From contig NZ_LJHQ01000020.1 in NCBI RefSeq assembly GCF_001295925.1, forward strand, positions 1 through 64,000: 64,000 nucleotides of DNA. The letters run 5' to 3'. The notes under the pieces are model-generated. The model worked only from the letters and a program-made list of their open reading frames with translations, made no database searches and was not told where the DNA came from. Below, one piece after another: positions 26,893-35,588 of the stretch; within the stretch, counting starts at the first letter, position 1, and each line of letters starts with the position of its first letter. A program made the position numbers and the translations under genes. The stretch comes from Allobosea sp. AAP35. GTDB lineage: Bacteria; Pseudomonadota; Alphaproteobacteria; Rhizobiales; Beijerinckiaceae.

Positions 26893-27124
26893 GAATCGCA
26901 CCCCGCATGCCCGGATCGGCTGCGTGTCCCTATCTCGATGCCGGTCCGCGCGGTCAATGGCTCTCGGGCGCACTGGCGCGCCATCCCGCCGGGGCCCGCC
27001 GATACGCATTCTTAAAAGCTTGGCGGCATGGTCTGCCCGATGCGGACTCCGCCGGTCGCTTCTCCGGCGTGGGCTCGCCATGCGACGCATGCGGCCTGCC
27101 GCCAAGGGGTAACGGATCTTCAGG

Positions 27125-29515
27125 ATGGCGACGGGATCGACGCGCGCTGATCTGCCGCTCAAGCGACGCGCCGTCGAGGCTGCGACTCTGGGGTTGGTTG
27201 CCGCCCTCTCGCTGCTGCTGCTGCTGTATGTCGCTTTCGAAGACGCACGGCGGACGATGGAGCGCTTCCATTCCGAGAAGATGGTCGCACAGGGCCAGGT
27301 CGTCCAAAACGCGCTTGAGGGCTTTACCCGCCCGGGGCTGCCGCTGCGCCATTTCGTCGGTTTCGCCGGGTTGGTCGAGCCGATCCTCGAAGGCGACAGG
27401 CTGGTCGAATCGGTTGCCGTGTATACGGCCTCCGGCGATCGCGTTTTCGCCGCGGGGCCGGCGGGCGCGCGGTTCGGGTCGCAGGCGCGACCCGGCGACG
27501 GCCGTATCGCCGACATTGCGATCACTGCCGAGCAGATCCGGGTCGTCTTGCCGCTTGACGATCGGTTCGAGCGGATCGGCCATGTGGTGCTCGTCACGCC
27601 AAGGGCCCTGATCGCGGCCCAGGTCGAGGCGGCGTTCAAGCCCCTGCTGGGCTGGGCGATGCTGGCGGCGGCAGTCTTTGCCCTGTCTGTGGTGCTGTTG
27701 TTTCCCCGCCAGGACGGGCCGGCGCGTCTGCGCTGGATCGGGATCGGCTTTATCGCGGCGTTCGCGGTGACGGCGACGCTGGTCGTGGGCACGCTGGTCG
27801 CGACCTATTCCGAAGCGATGCAGGGCCGGGCCAAATCGCTGGCCGACAGCCTGGGTCAACGGCTCGAGGACATCGTCGCCTTCAATCTCAGCTTTGCCGA
27901 CATCACCGGCATTGGGCCGCTTCTCGACGAATACCGCCAAGCCAACCCCGATATCCGGGCAGCCGCCCTCATCGTCGATGGCCGCGTGCTGGTGCATACG
28001 GAAGCCGCGCGCGAGGGCGTGGCCTGGGACCACCGCTCGACCGATTACGAGTTCGCCGCCGATCTCTCGCCCGACGGCACCGCGCGGATCCAGATCCGCG
28101 TGGCGCTGCCGCGCGACGTGGTGTTCGCGCAGGTCCTGCGCAGCACGAAGAATTTCAGTGCGCTGCTCGTCGCGTCGGGGCTTTTCGCCGCGCTGTTCGT
28201 CGGCCTCGTCCATGCATTCCAGAAGCGCAGCCGGATCGGCCGCGAGGCATCGGATGACGAGGCCAAGGCCTTCGCCATCGACCTGCTCAAGCCGGCCTTC
28301 TTCCTGGCGGTGTTCTCCGAGCATCTGAGCTATGCGTTCCTGCCGCAGATGATCCAGGCGGCCACGCTAGCGGCGGGGCTGTCGAAAGCCTGGGCCTCGG
28401 CGCCGTTCACGATCTACTATCTGACCTTCGCCCTGGCGCTGGTTGCCGCCGGGCGCCTGGAACGACGCGCCTCGGCCCGCAGCCTGATGGTCGTCGGTCT
28501 CGCATTGTCGGCGATCGGCATGACACTGATGGCGGTTCATCTCGACTTCCAGTCGGCGGTGCTGGCGCGCGCGCTTTCGGGCATCGGCCAGGGCATCCTC
28601 TTCATCGGCACCCAGGCTTTCGTGCTGACCAACTCGTCTCAGGCGCGGCGAACGCGGGCGGGCAGCATCATCGTGTTCGGCTTCCAGGCCGGCATGATCG
28701 CGGGGATGGCGATCGGCTCGCTCCTGGTCTCGTCGATCGAGTCAGCCGGTGTGTTCCGGCTCGCGGCCATCGTCGCCGCGGCGACTGCGCTTTATGTCGC
28801 GCTGGCGCTGCCCGCGACGCGGTCGGCGGCAGCTGCGACATCGCGGGCTTCGTCGCTCTGGCGGGATATCGGGGCCCTGATGCGCGACGGGGCCTTCGCG
28901 CGAACCGCCCTCTTGATCGGCATTCCCGCAAAGGCGGTCCTGACCGGCATCGTGCTGCTGGGCCTGCCGCTGATGCTGGCGCAGCTGGGCTATGCCAAGG
29001 AGGATATCGGCCAGATCACGATGCTCTATGCCGGCGCGGTGATCCTCGCCTCGCAGCTGGCCTCGGCGCGGGCGGACAGGACCGCCGACACCCGCAGCCT
29101 GCTGTTCCAGGGCGCCTGCCTGACCGCTTTGGGCCTGTTCCTGATCGCGAGCCCCGGGCTTTCCGTCTTGATGGCCTGGGATGTCGCGGCGTCGCCGGTG
29201 ACGGTGCTCGTCGTCGCCGGTGTCGTCACCATCGGCATCGCGCATGGCTTCATCAACGCGCCGATCGTGACCCATGTCGCCGATACGGCCGCGGCAGGCA
29301 TCGTCGGCGCGACAAGCGCGGCGGCGACCTATCGTCTGCTGGAGCGCATCGGCCATGTCATGGGTCCGGTCGCGATGATGCAGATCTTCGCCGTGATGGG
29401 CGTGTCCTGGAGCGCGTTTGCGGCGATCGGCCTCGGCATCCTGATCATGGCCCTGCTGTTTTACACCGCGGGACGGACGGCGCCCGTGGCGCGAACCCAC
29501 CCGTCGGCCGCGTGA
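27125..29515 (+). CDS. Fusion of a two-loop periplasmic sensor region to an MFS transporter
   Basis: The 796-residue protein begins with a membrane helix (residues about 18-38), a periplasmic segment of about 130 residues, two helices (about 178-232), a second periplasmic segment of about 110 residues and another helix (about 345-367). These loops look like Cache/CHASE sensor domains (for example AVYTASGDRVFAAG, LIVDGRVLVHTE). Residues 395-785 form a twelve-helix major facilitator half. There is no kinase or HAMP output. This architecture is unusual; it may gate transport by an extracellular ligand. The gene overlaps the following reading region and forms an operon with it. Confidence 0.75.
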   Translation: MATGSTRADLPLKRRAVEAATLGLVAALSLLLLLYVAFEDARRTMERFHSEKMVAQGQVVQNALEGFTRPGLPLRHFVGFAGLVEPILEGDRLVESVAVYTASGDRVFAAGPAGARFGSQARPGDGRIADIAITAEQIRVVLPLDDRFERIGHVVLVTPRALIAAQVEAAFKPLLGWAMLAAAVFALSVVLLFPRQDGPARLRWIGIGFIAAFAVTATLVVGTLVATYSEAMQGRAKSLADSLGQRLEDIVAFNLSFADITGIGPLLDEYRQANPDIRAAALIVDGRVLVHTEAAREGVAWDHRSTDYEFAADLSPDGTARIQIRVALPRDVVFAQVLRSTKNFSALLVASGLFAALFVGLVHAFQKRSRIGREASDDEAKAFAIDLLKPAFFLAVFSEHLSYAFLPQMIQAATLAAGLSKAWASAPFTIYYLTFALALVAAGRLERRASARSLMVVGLALSAIGMTLMAVHLDFQSAVLARALSGIGQGILFIGTQAFVLTNSSQARRTRAGSIIVFGFQAGMIAGMAIGSLLVSSIESAGVFRLAAIVAAATALYVALALPATRSAAAATSRASSLWRDIGALMRDGAFARTALLIGIPAKAVLTGIVLLGLPLMLAQLGYAKEDIGQITMLYAGAVILASQLASARADRTADTRSLLFQGACLTALGLFLIASPGLSVLMAWDVAASPVTVLVVAGVVTIGIAHGFINAPIVTHVADTAAAGIVGATSAAATYRLLERIGHVMGPVAMMQIFAVMGVSWSAFAAIGLGILIMALLFYTAGRTAPVARTHPSAA

Positions 29516-29526
29516 GAGGACCTGCC

Positions 29527-30798
29527 ATGGCAGCACCGAAACCGACCCACCGCGCCGCGATCGTCGGCGCCCTGACCTGCTGCCTCATTCTCGGCGCGCA
29601 CATGGCGGGAGCGGGCCCCGCTCAGGCACAGACGGGCCCCGCGCCGGCTGCGACGCAGACCAGGCCCCTCGGCGAAGACGCTGCGGTGAGCCATCAGGCC
29701 TGGTTCAAGGTCACCGAAGCGACGCGCGAGCTCTGGCGCATCCTCCCCACCCCGGGTAACCCGCTGGAAGTGCGCATCAGTGCCCGGGACGCCACTGCCG
29801 AGACGCGACCAAAAAAGGTCATGGTGGTCTACCCGCGACCGTCCTCGGCCTACGATATCGCGATCTCGAAAATCCTGTCGGTCTTCGCCAACAAGCTGCT
29901 GTCCGTGGAATTGACCGTCGTCAATTTCCAGAACGACGATGCCCGCGGCCGATCAGTGCTGAAACAGGCCGAGGACGAGCAGGTCGACCTGATCCTGGCC
30001 ATGGGGTCGGAAAGCACCGCCTGGCTCTGGGACCACTACAAGGGCGGCCGGCTGCCGGTCGTCACCGTGTGCTCGAAGGATCCTGTCCTGCTGGGGCAGG
30101 CGCCCGCCTATGACCGCGGCTCGGGCGTCAATTTCGCCTTCACCTCGCTGAATGTGCCGATCGACGTTCAGATGGCCTATGTCGCGGCATTGAAACCGCA
30201 GCTGAAATCGATCGCCGTCATTGCCGACGGCGCCAATGTCAGCGCGATGGAGACACAGGCCAAGCCCGTCGTCGATTATGCGAGGGCGCGCGGCATCTCG
30301 GTCCTCGAGCTGACCGTCAAGGACGCCGCCCAGGCGAAGGCCGAGCTCGCCCCGCTGGTGAAGGCGGCCACCGAGGCCATGGAAGCCCGCGATCCCGGGC
30401 TGGGATCGAGCGTCTTCTGGGTGACGGGCAGCACGGCGGTGTTTCGCGAGATCGCGACGATCAATGCCCATGCCGGCCGGGCCGCTGTTCTCAGCGTCGT
30501 CCCCGACATCGTGCGCGAAGGCGGCGAGAGCGCGATGCTGTCGATCGGCATCAGCTTCGAATCCAATGCCCAGCTCGCCGCGCTCTATGCCAGCGACGTC
30601 CTGACCGGCCGCAGCGAGGTCGGCCAGATGAAGGTCGGGGTCGTCACCCCGCCCGACATGTCGATCAATTTCCGCAAGGTCCGCGATGCGGGGGCTTCGA
30701 TCCCGCTGTCGATCTTCGCGGCCGCCGGCACGATCTTCGACTATGAGGGCAGCCTGGTGCGCCTCGACGGCAAGGCCAGCGCCCGTCCGGGCCAGTAG
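29527..30798 (+). CDS. ABC_sub_bind-family (TrpX-like) periplasmic binding protein
   Basis: 423 residues with a signal peptide (hydrophobic core about 12-28, ending GPAQAQ) and a type I periplasmic binding fold: VMVVYPRPSSAYDIAISKIL, DLILAMGSESTAWLW, LPVVTVCSKDPVLLG, KSIAVIADGANVSAME. The family usually works with an ABC permease and ATPase for amino acids; neither is here. The start at 29527 has AGAGGA upstream, 11 bases after the MFS stop. It may feed ligand to the MFS-sensor fusion encoded just before it. Confidence 0.82.
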   Translation: MAAPKPTHRAAIVGALTCCLILGAHMAGAGPAQAQTGPAPAATQTRPLGEDAAVSHQAWFKVTEATRELWRILPTPGNPLEVRISARDATAETRPKKVMVVYPRPSSAYDIAISKILSVFANKLLSVELTVVNFQNDDARGRSVLKQAEDEQVDLILAMGSESTAWLWDHYKGGRLPVVTVCSKDPVLLGQAPAYDRGSGVNFAFTSLNVPIDVQMAYVAALKPQLKSIAVIADGANVSAMETQAKPVVDYARARGISVLELTVKDAAQAKAELAPLVKAATEAMEARDPGLGSSVFWVTGSTAVFREIATINAHAGRAAVLSVVPDIVREGGESAMLSIGISFESNAQLAALYASDVLTGRSEVGQMKVGVVTPPDMSINFRKVRDAGASIPLSIFAAAGTIFDYEGSLVRLDGKASARPGQ

Positions 30799-31078
30799 AC
30801 GCCGGGCCGACCCTGGTCGCCCGACGCGGCTTTCTGCCATGGCCGCCCAAGGGCTTAACATCAGGGTTGCGCACCAATGCCGACGGCCGAACCTTGCCAA
30901 TGTCTGAGGGTGATCGCTCGCTTCGGAACGTTTGGATTCAGCTTTTCTTTTCCCTGTATGTTGTTGTTTTGCCGGGATTTTTTATTAACGATCCTCGTTA
31001 GGGCGCAGCATAATCCTCCCGCTCTATTGGTCGTCGCTGTCAGATGCATCGCGCGTCAGTTACGCCGGGGGGCCTACA
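30799..31078. other. Intergenic region with an AT-rich promoter-like stretch
   Basis: About 280 bases. The segment 30930-31005 is T-rich and could hold the promoter of the ATP-grasp gene, whose ribosome site GGGGGG lies just before 31079. No gene or strong hairpin seen. Confidence 0.4.
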
Positions 31079-32272
31079 ATGCCGATTCATGCCAATGTGG
31101 TCAGCGCGACGGCGGTCGCCGCACGCTCTCTCGAGCCCATCGCCCTCAACCGACAGATCGAAATCCTGTTTCGCCGCCTGCGCCTGGCCGTCATCCATGG
31201 CGGCGACAAGACGGTCGATGGCGCGGTTCTCGGCGTCGCGGGCAATCAGCGCTCCTGGAAGAGCTACCGACCGGTTGCGCAGGATATCGCGGCCGCGATG
31301 GGGCGCCTCGGCTGCCGCGCACCGATCGAAGTGATGGCCGACGACATGACCCTGCTCGGGAGCTTACGCGCCAGCGTCACCCACATGGCTTGGCTGAATA
31401 CAGCCGGGGTCCAGGGCGCATCGGCGATCACGCATACGCCGGCGATGTTCGAGATGCTGGGCCTGCCTTATGTCGGGCATGAGCCGCTGCTGGCCGGCAT
31501 CCTCGACAACAAGCATCTGTTCAAGCAGCAGCTCGTCGCCGCCGGCATCCCAACCGCTCCGTCGCTCCTGGTGCGTCCGTCGCTCCGGCCCTTTTGCCCG
31601 ACCCAGGATGCCGGATTCCAGAGGGTATTTGGTCCCTATCGCGGCCCCTTCATCGTCAAGCCGGTCTCGGGGCGCGCATCCTTGCACGTCACCTTCGTCG
31701 ACAGCATCGTGCAGCTGCGTGACGCCATCGCAACCGTCACCGGCATCACCGGGGCGCCAGTGCTGGTCGAGCGCTATCTCGGGGGGGCCGAATACTGCGT
31801 CGCCATCTGCGGACCGGTGGTGGCGCGCGGCGGGGTTCTCTCGAAGGAGTCCGAGCCCCTCGTCTTCTCCGCGCTGGAGCGACGGCTGGCGCCGGGCGAG
31901 AAGATTTTCACCTCGATGGACGTCAAGCCGATCAGCGAGGACCGGGCGCGGCTGCTGGACCCCGCGCACGATCGCGCCGAATGGACGCAGCTTTCGCGGC
32001 TAGCCCGGTCTGTGTTTGCAGAGTTCGGGGTCGAGACCCTGATCCGGCTCGACATTCGCGCCGATGCCGATGGCAACATGTTCGTGCTGGAAGCCAATCC
32101 GAAGCCCGACCTGAAGGCGCCGGCACCGGGCCTGACCAGTCTGGTCAGCATAGGCCTCGACCAGCAGGGCATGAGCTATGATGACCTGATCCTGTCGATC
32201 TTCGCCAACCGGATCGACCGGCTTTTGACTGACCGGCACGAGGTTATCGGCCGTCTGGCGGGAGCTCAGTAG
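31079..32272 (+). CDS. ATP-grasp ligase related to D-alanine-D-alanine ligase
   Basis: 397 residues. The order of elements is that of the D-Ala-D-Ala ligase family: an N-terminal domain (LAVIHGGDK), DNKHLFKQQLVAAGIPTAP, the ATP-binding FIVKPVSGRASLHVTFV, VLVERYLGGAEYCVAICG and the metal site near VLEANPKPDLK. The N-terminal 70 residues differ from housekeeping Ddl, and no mur or fts genes are near, so it probably joins other carboxylate and amine substrates. In peptide biosynthesis loci such enzymes modify peptides. Whether it belongs to the neighbouring export system is open. Confidence 0.82.
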   Translation: MPIHANVVSATAVAARSLEPIALNRQIEILFRRLRLAVIHGGDKTVDGAVLGVAGNQRSWKSYRPVAQDIAAAMGRLGCRAPIEVMADDMTLLGSLRASVTHMAWLNTAGVQGASAITHTPAMFEMLGLPYVGHEPLLAGILDNKHLFKQQLVAAGIPTAPSLLVRPSLRPFCPTQDAGFQRVFGPYRGPFIVKPVSGRASLHVTFVDSIVQLRDAIATVTGITGAPVLVERYLGGAEYCVAICGPVVARGGVLSKESEPLVFSALERRLAPGEKIFTSMDVKPISEDRARLLDPAHDRAEWTQLSRLARSVFAEFGVETLIRLDIRADADGNMFVLEANPKPDLKAPAPGLTSLVSIGLDQQGMSYDDLILSIFANRIDRLLTDRHEVIGRLAGAQ

Positions 32273-32287
32273 CGACGACAGCGCGCA

Positions 32288-32407
32288 CGTCGCCATATCG
32301 GAGCTATCGTCCGCACCCATCTTCAGCGTCTCTTCGCCAAGACCGGCACGGCACGCCAGAGCGAGCGCGTCCGCTTCGTCGCAACCTTCATCGAGGAGGC
32401 GGCTTGA
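32288..32407 (+). pseudogene. 3' remnant of a LuxR-type regulator gene
   Basis: Forty codons ending in TGA read IVRTHLQRLFAKTGTARQ followed by SERVRFVATFIEEAA. This is the recognition and last helix of a LuxR/GerE helix-turn-helix with its usual tail. No upstream part is present. The fragment overlaps the 3' end of pxpC on the other strand by 20 bases, so a deletion probably joined the two. Confidence 0.65.
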
Positions 32408-33434
32408 GCTCAAGGCATGGCCGCAGCGCGTCGATCCAGCCATCGACCAGCGTCAGCCCCAGCAGAAAGTCGGAGCTGAACGTCCTGCGGGTGAGCGGCT
32501 CGACCAGGATCGCGCCGGCAAGGAAAGCGCGTTCTTCCGCCAGCGCCTGCACGGCCTGCGCATGCGACACCGCTTGGAAGCGAATCTGCGTGGCGGGCCT
32601 TGCCTGGGCGAGCCGGCCGAGATCGACGCCGATGACGGTTGCGATCTTGGGATAGCCGCCGGTCGATTGCCGATCGGCCATCAGCACGATCGGCAGGCCT
32701 TCGCCCGGCACCTGGATGGCGCCCATGGCGACGCCGTCGGAGGGGATGTTGAAGCCCAGCCGGTGCGTGAGCTTCGGCCCTTCGAGAAAACAGGCCATGC
32801 GGTCGCCGCGTATGGAGATCGTCCAGGGGCCCGTCAGGAAGGCTTCGATTTGATCCGCCGCGAAATAGTCGTGCTGCGGACCCAGCAGCACGCGAATGGC
32901 CTCCGGTGGCCGCTCGAGCAGCGGGGCGAGGATGGCGCCCGTCGCGATGCCGGTGCCCGCTGGTGCAGCGGTGCGCAGCCGGTCGCCGGCCTGCAGCATG
33001 CGCCCTTCAAGGCCGCCCATGCGCGTGCGGCCATGGGTGGCCCGCGAGCCCAGAACCGGCGGCACGTCGATCCCGCCGCAGACGGCGAGATAGCACCAGA
33101 CCCCGGCAGGCCCGGCGCGCAGCTTCAGCGTCGCGCCCGGCTCGAGCGATGCGACGCAAGCGCCCGGCAGGACCTGGCCGTCCAGCGTGATCTGGAAGGC
33201 GCCGCCGGCGACGGCGAAGGTCAGCGGCCGGTCTTCGGCAGTGATTTCGATCCCGCCGAGCGAGATTTCGATGGCCGCGGCATCGGGTTCGTTGCCGAGC
33301 GCGCGGTTGGCGAGCGCATGGGCCAGCGGGTCCATCGGGCCTGCAACGGTCACGCCATAGCGCAGAGAGCCGTGCCGGCCGCCATCCTGGATGGTGACGC
33401 CTGGCCCGGCCGCGAGCACCCGCAACCCCGTCAT
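32388..33434 (-). CDS. pxpC: 5-oxoprolinase subunit C (biotin-dependent carboxyltransferase fold)
   Basis: 348 residues of the KipA/PxpC family: VLAAGPGVTIQDGGRHG at the start, GPMDPLAHALAN, and SDGVAMGAIQVPGEGLPIVLMADRQSTGGYPKIA in the C-terminal half. With PxpA and PxpB it hydrolyses 5-oxoproline to glutamate using ATP. Its ATG at 33434 overlaps the pxpB stop (ATGA). Last gene of pxpABC. Confidence 0.92.
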   Translation of the reverse strand: MTGLRVLAAGPGVTIQDGGRHGSLRYGVTVAGPMDPLAHALANRALGNEPDAAAIEISLGGIEITAEDRPLTFAVAGGAFQITLDGQVLPGACVASLEPGATLKLRAGPAGVWCYLAVCGGIDVPPVLGSRATHGRTRMGGLEGRMLQAGDRLRTAAPAGTGIATGAILAPLLERPPEAIRVLLGPQHDYFAADQIEAFLTGPWTISIRGDRMACFLEGPKLTHRLGFNIPSDGVAMGAIQVPGEGLPIVLMADRQSTGGYPKIATVIGVDLGRLAQARPATQIRFQAVSHAQAVQALAEERAFLAGAILVEPLTRRTFSSDFLLGLTLVDGWIDALRPCLELKPPPR

Positions 33435-34165
33435 GACGCCGTCCGGCGGGCGACGATCTCGCCGCTTTCCGCCCGCGCCTCGAGCTGGGCGAAAGTGTCG
33501 GGGTCGATCGGCTCGAAGCGTAAGGAGTCGCCGGGCTCGAACAGGAAGGCATTGGCGCGCTCGGGGGCGTAGAGCCGCTCGGGCGTGCGGCCGACGACAT
33601 ACCACCCTGTCGGCATTGCAAAGCTCGCGATTGCGCTCAATCCCCCGCCGACCAGCACGGCCTTGGTGTCATGCGGCGGTCGCGGCGTCGTGCGGCGCGA
33701 CACCGCGATCTCCTCGGGCAGGCCGCCGAGATAGGTGAAGCCCGGCGAGAACCCGTACATGTAGACGCGGTAGCGCCCCCTGGCATGGCTGCTCGCAGCC
33801 TGCGCCGGGCTCAGGCCCATCAGCGCGGCCAACTCGGCCAGATCCTCGCCATGGGGCAGGTCGTAGCAGCAGGGCACAGTCCATGACGCGGCGGCCCGCA
33901 CCTGCTGTGCCGGGGCCGCCATTTGCTCTTCGACGCGCGCGACGAGTTGCGCCCGGTCGAGCACCAGCGGGTCGTAATGGATCATCAGCGAGCGATAGGT
34001 CGGCACCAGCTCGCGCAGGCCCTCGGGCGGGTCGGCGGCCAGAGCGGCGTCCAGCGCCAGCACCCGGTCGCTGATCGCGGGATCGACGCTGCGGCCGAAC
34101 TCGACCACGAGCGCGGATTCGCCCGCATCGAGAAAGACGGGGCCGGCACCGGCATCGGCGCTCAT
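33431..34165 (-). CDS. pxpB: 5-oxoprolinase subunit B
   Basis: 244 residues of the KipI/PxpB family: GESALVVEFG, the conserved CCYDLPHGEDLAELA segment, and YMYGFSPGFTYLGGLPEEI, followed by VGGGLSAIASFAMPTGWYVVGRTP. It acts in the PxpB-PxpC complex that phosphorylates 5-oxoproline for the PxpA ring opening. Overlaps both neighbours by four bases. Confidence 0.93.
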   Translation of the reverse strand: MSADAGAGPVFLDAGESALVVEFGRSVDPAISDRVLALDAALAADPPEGLRELVPTYRSLMIHYDPLVLDRAQLVARVEEQMAAPAQQVRAAASWTVPCCYDLPHGEDLAELAALMGLSPAQAASSHARGRYRVYMYGFSPGFTYLGGLPEEIAVSRRTTPRPPHDTKAVLVGGGLSAIASFAMPTGWYVVGRTPERLYAPERANAFLFEPGDSLRFEPIDPDTFAQLEARAESGEIVARRTAS

Positions 34166-34965
34166 GCGGAGGCGGCGGCTGCGCGGGGGACGGGGGCGAG
34201 CGTGGCCGGTGCGAAGGGCGCAAGCGCGATACCGGCTTCCTCCAGCGCAGCACGGACCCGCCTTGCCATCTCCACCGCATGGCTCGAATCGCTATGCACG
34301 CAGATCGAGCGGATCGGCGTCGGCAGTCGCCGTCCCGACAGCGTGATCAGCGCGCCCTCGCGCACCATCGCGACCACGCGGTCGGCGGCTTCCTGTGCGT
34401 CGCTGATCATCGCTCCCGGCAGGTGGCGCGCAACCAGCTGCCCCTCTTCGGTGTAGCCGCGATCGGCGAAGATCTCCTGATGAACGGTCAGCCCCGCCGC
34501 CTCGCCGGCCGCGACCTGCGCCGTCAGCGCTGTGGCCAGCAGGCACAGGGTGGGATCGACCGCCCTGATGGCGCGCACGATCGCATCGGCCACCGGGCGC
34601 TCCTCGCACGAAATGTTGCCGAGCGCGCCATGCGGCTTCACATAGGTGATCTTGTGGCCTGCATAGGCAGCAAGAGCTGCGGCCGCACCGATCTGGTAGG
34701 CGACGAGACGCTCGATCTCGCCGGTCGAAAACGGGATTCGCCGGCGGCCGAAGCCCCAGAGATCGGGAAAGCCCGGATGGGCCCCGACTGCCACACCGCG
34801 CTCGCGCGCGACCGCGAAGGCACGGGCCATGATCTCGGGATCGCCGGCATGCAGGCCGCAGGCGACATTGGCCGAGGTCACGATCGACAGCATCGCCTCG
34901 TCATCGCCGCAGCGATAGGCACCATATCCCTCGGCCAGATCCGAATTGAGATCGATCGTCGTCAT
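34162..34965 (-). CDS. pxpA: 5-oxoprolinase subunit A (LamB/YcsF family)
   Basis: 267 residues beginning with the family hallmark IDLNSDLAEGYG, then SIVTSANVACGLHAGD, GAHPGFPD, YVKPHGALGN and, near the end, SICVHSDSSHAVEMA. A TIM-like barrel that completes 5-oxoproline cleavage to glutamate in the cytoplasm. First gene of the operon. Confidence 0.94.
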   Translation of the reverse strand: MTTIDLNSDLAEGYGAYRCGDDEAMLSIVTSANVACGLHAGDPEIMARAFAVARERGVAVGAHPGFPDLWGFGRRRIPFSTGEIERLVAYQIGAAAALAAYAGHKITYVKPHGALGNISCEERPVADAIVRAIRAVDPTLCLLATALTAQVAAGEAAGLTVHQEIFADRGYTEEGQLVARHLPGAMISDAQEAADRVVAMVREGALITLSGRRLPTPIRSICVHSDSSHAVEMARRVRAALEEAGIALAPFAPATLAPVPRAAAASA

Positions 34966-35264
34966 GCGCTCACCCCAGCCCCGCCACGAGCCCGATACCC
35001 GGCCAGCCGTCAGTGACCATAAGACGATCAGCGGATGGGGAGATAGAGCCTGTCGGGCAAGAGAGCGCTGCGCCGGTGGAGGGCTGTAGGCGGGTGAGGC
35101 AGGCGCACGAGGATGCCTTGAGCCGGTCGCTCGGCCTGGGCAGATACCAAGTCCCGCACACTCGACTCGGCCGATAAGGCTCGGCTTTGTAACAGCGTTT
35201 GTAACGTCAGAATGGACAGAAGCCCTTTGCCGTCAAGACTCTCAGCCTCATCAAGGAGATGGGC
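34966..35264. other. Intergenic region with a short direct repeat
   Basis: About 300 bases. TTTGTAAC occurs at 35186-35193 and again at 35198-35205. No gene seen. The 3' end of the tRNA-Thr gene faces this region. Confidence 0.35.
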
Positions 35265-35339
35265 TGGTGCTGCGAGAGAGGATTGAACTCTCGACCTCAC
35301 CATTACCAATGGTGTGCTCTACCACTGAGCTACCGCAGC
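35265..35339 (-). tRNA. tRNA-Thr (anticodon GGU)
   Basis: The minus strand folds into a full cloverleaf: acceptor GCTGCGG/TCGCAGC with one G-U pair, D arm with GGTAG, anticodon stem CACCA/TGGTG around loop TTGGTAA (anticodon GGT), and T arm GAGAG-TTCAATC-CTCTC. Discriminator A at 35268 is followed by an encoded CCA at 35265-35267. Confidence 0.95.
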
Positions 35340-35588
35340 AGGATCGTCGGCCTTTGCATCTGGCGGTCGCCGAAGGCGAGGGACAGGCGGGCGTCGTTCC
35401 GAAGCGGCGTCCTGATGCCACAAGCCCCGGGCGGACGCAACCCATGTCGTCATCCGGCGCGACGATAATGCTGGGCAGGCCGTTGCCAGCTGCCAGCGAA
35501 GCGGTTTGCGCACCTGCGCAAGGCGGCAAGGGCAACCCAACACATGCCAGGCGACAAGGATAGAATGGCGATGCCGGACCGGTCAGCC
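35340..35588. other. Intergenic region upstream of tRNA-Thr
   Basis: About 250 bases with no supported gene; it must contain the tRNA promoter. Nothing else seen. Confidence 0.35.

Noticed and set aside
26893..27792. Upstream open extension of the FAD oxidase to give an 812-residue protein
   Set aside because: The extra residues overlap the divergent MFS gene, have antisense-like composition, and the FAD domain starts properly at the GTG near 26892.
31079..32272. Housekeeping D-alanine-D-alanine ligase
   Set aside because: The context lacks mur/fts genes and the N-terminal region differs from Ddl, so I kept only the superfamily call.
35186..35339. tRNA-Thr with nearby direct repeats as an integration site of a mobile island
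   Set aside because: No integrase gene, and no second copy of the tRNA 3' end found in the window.
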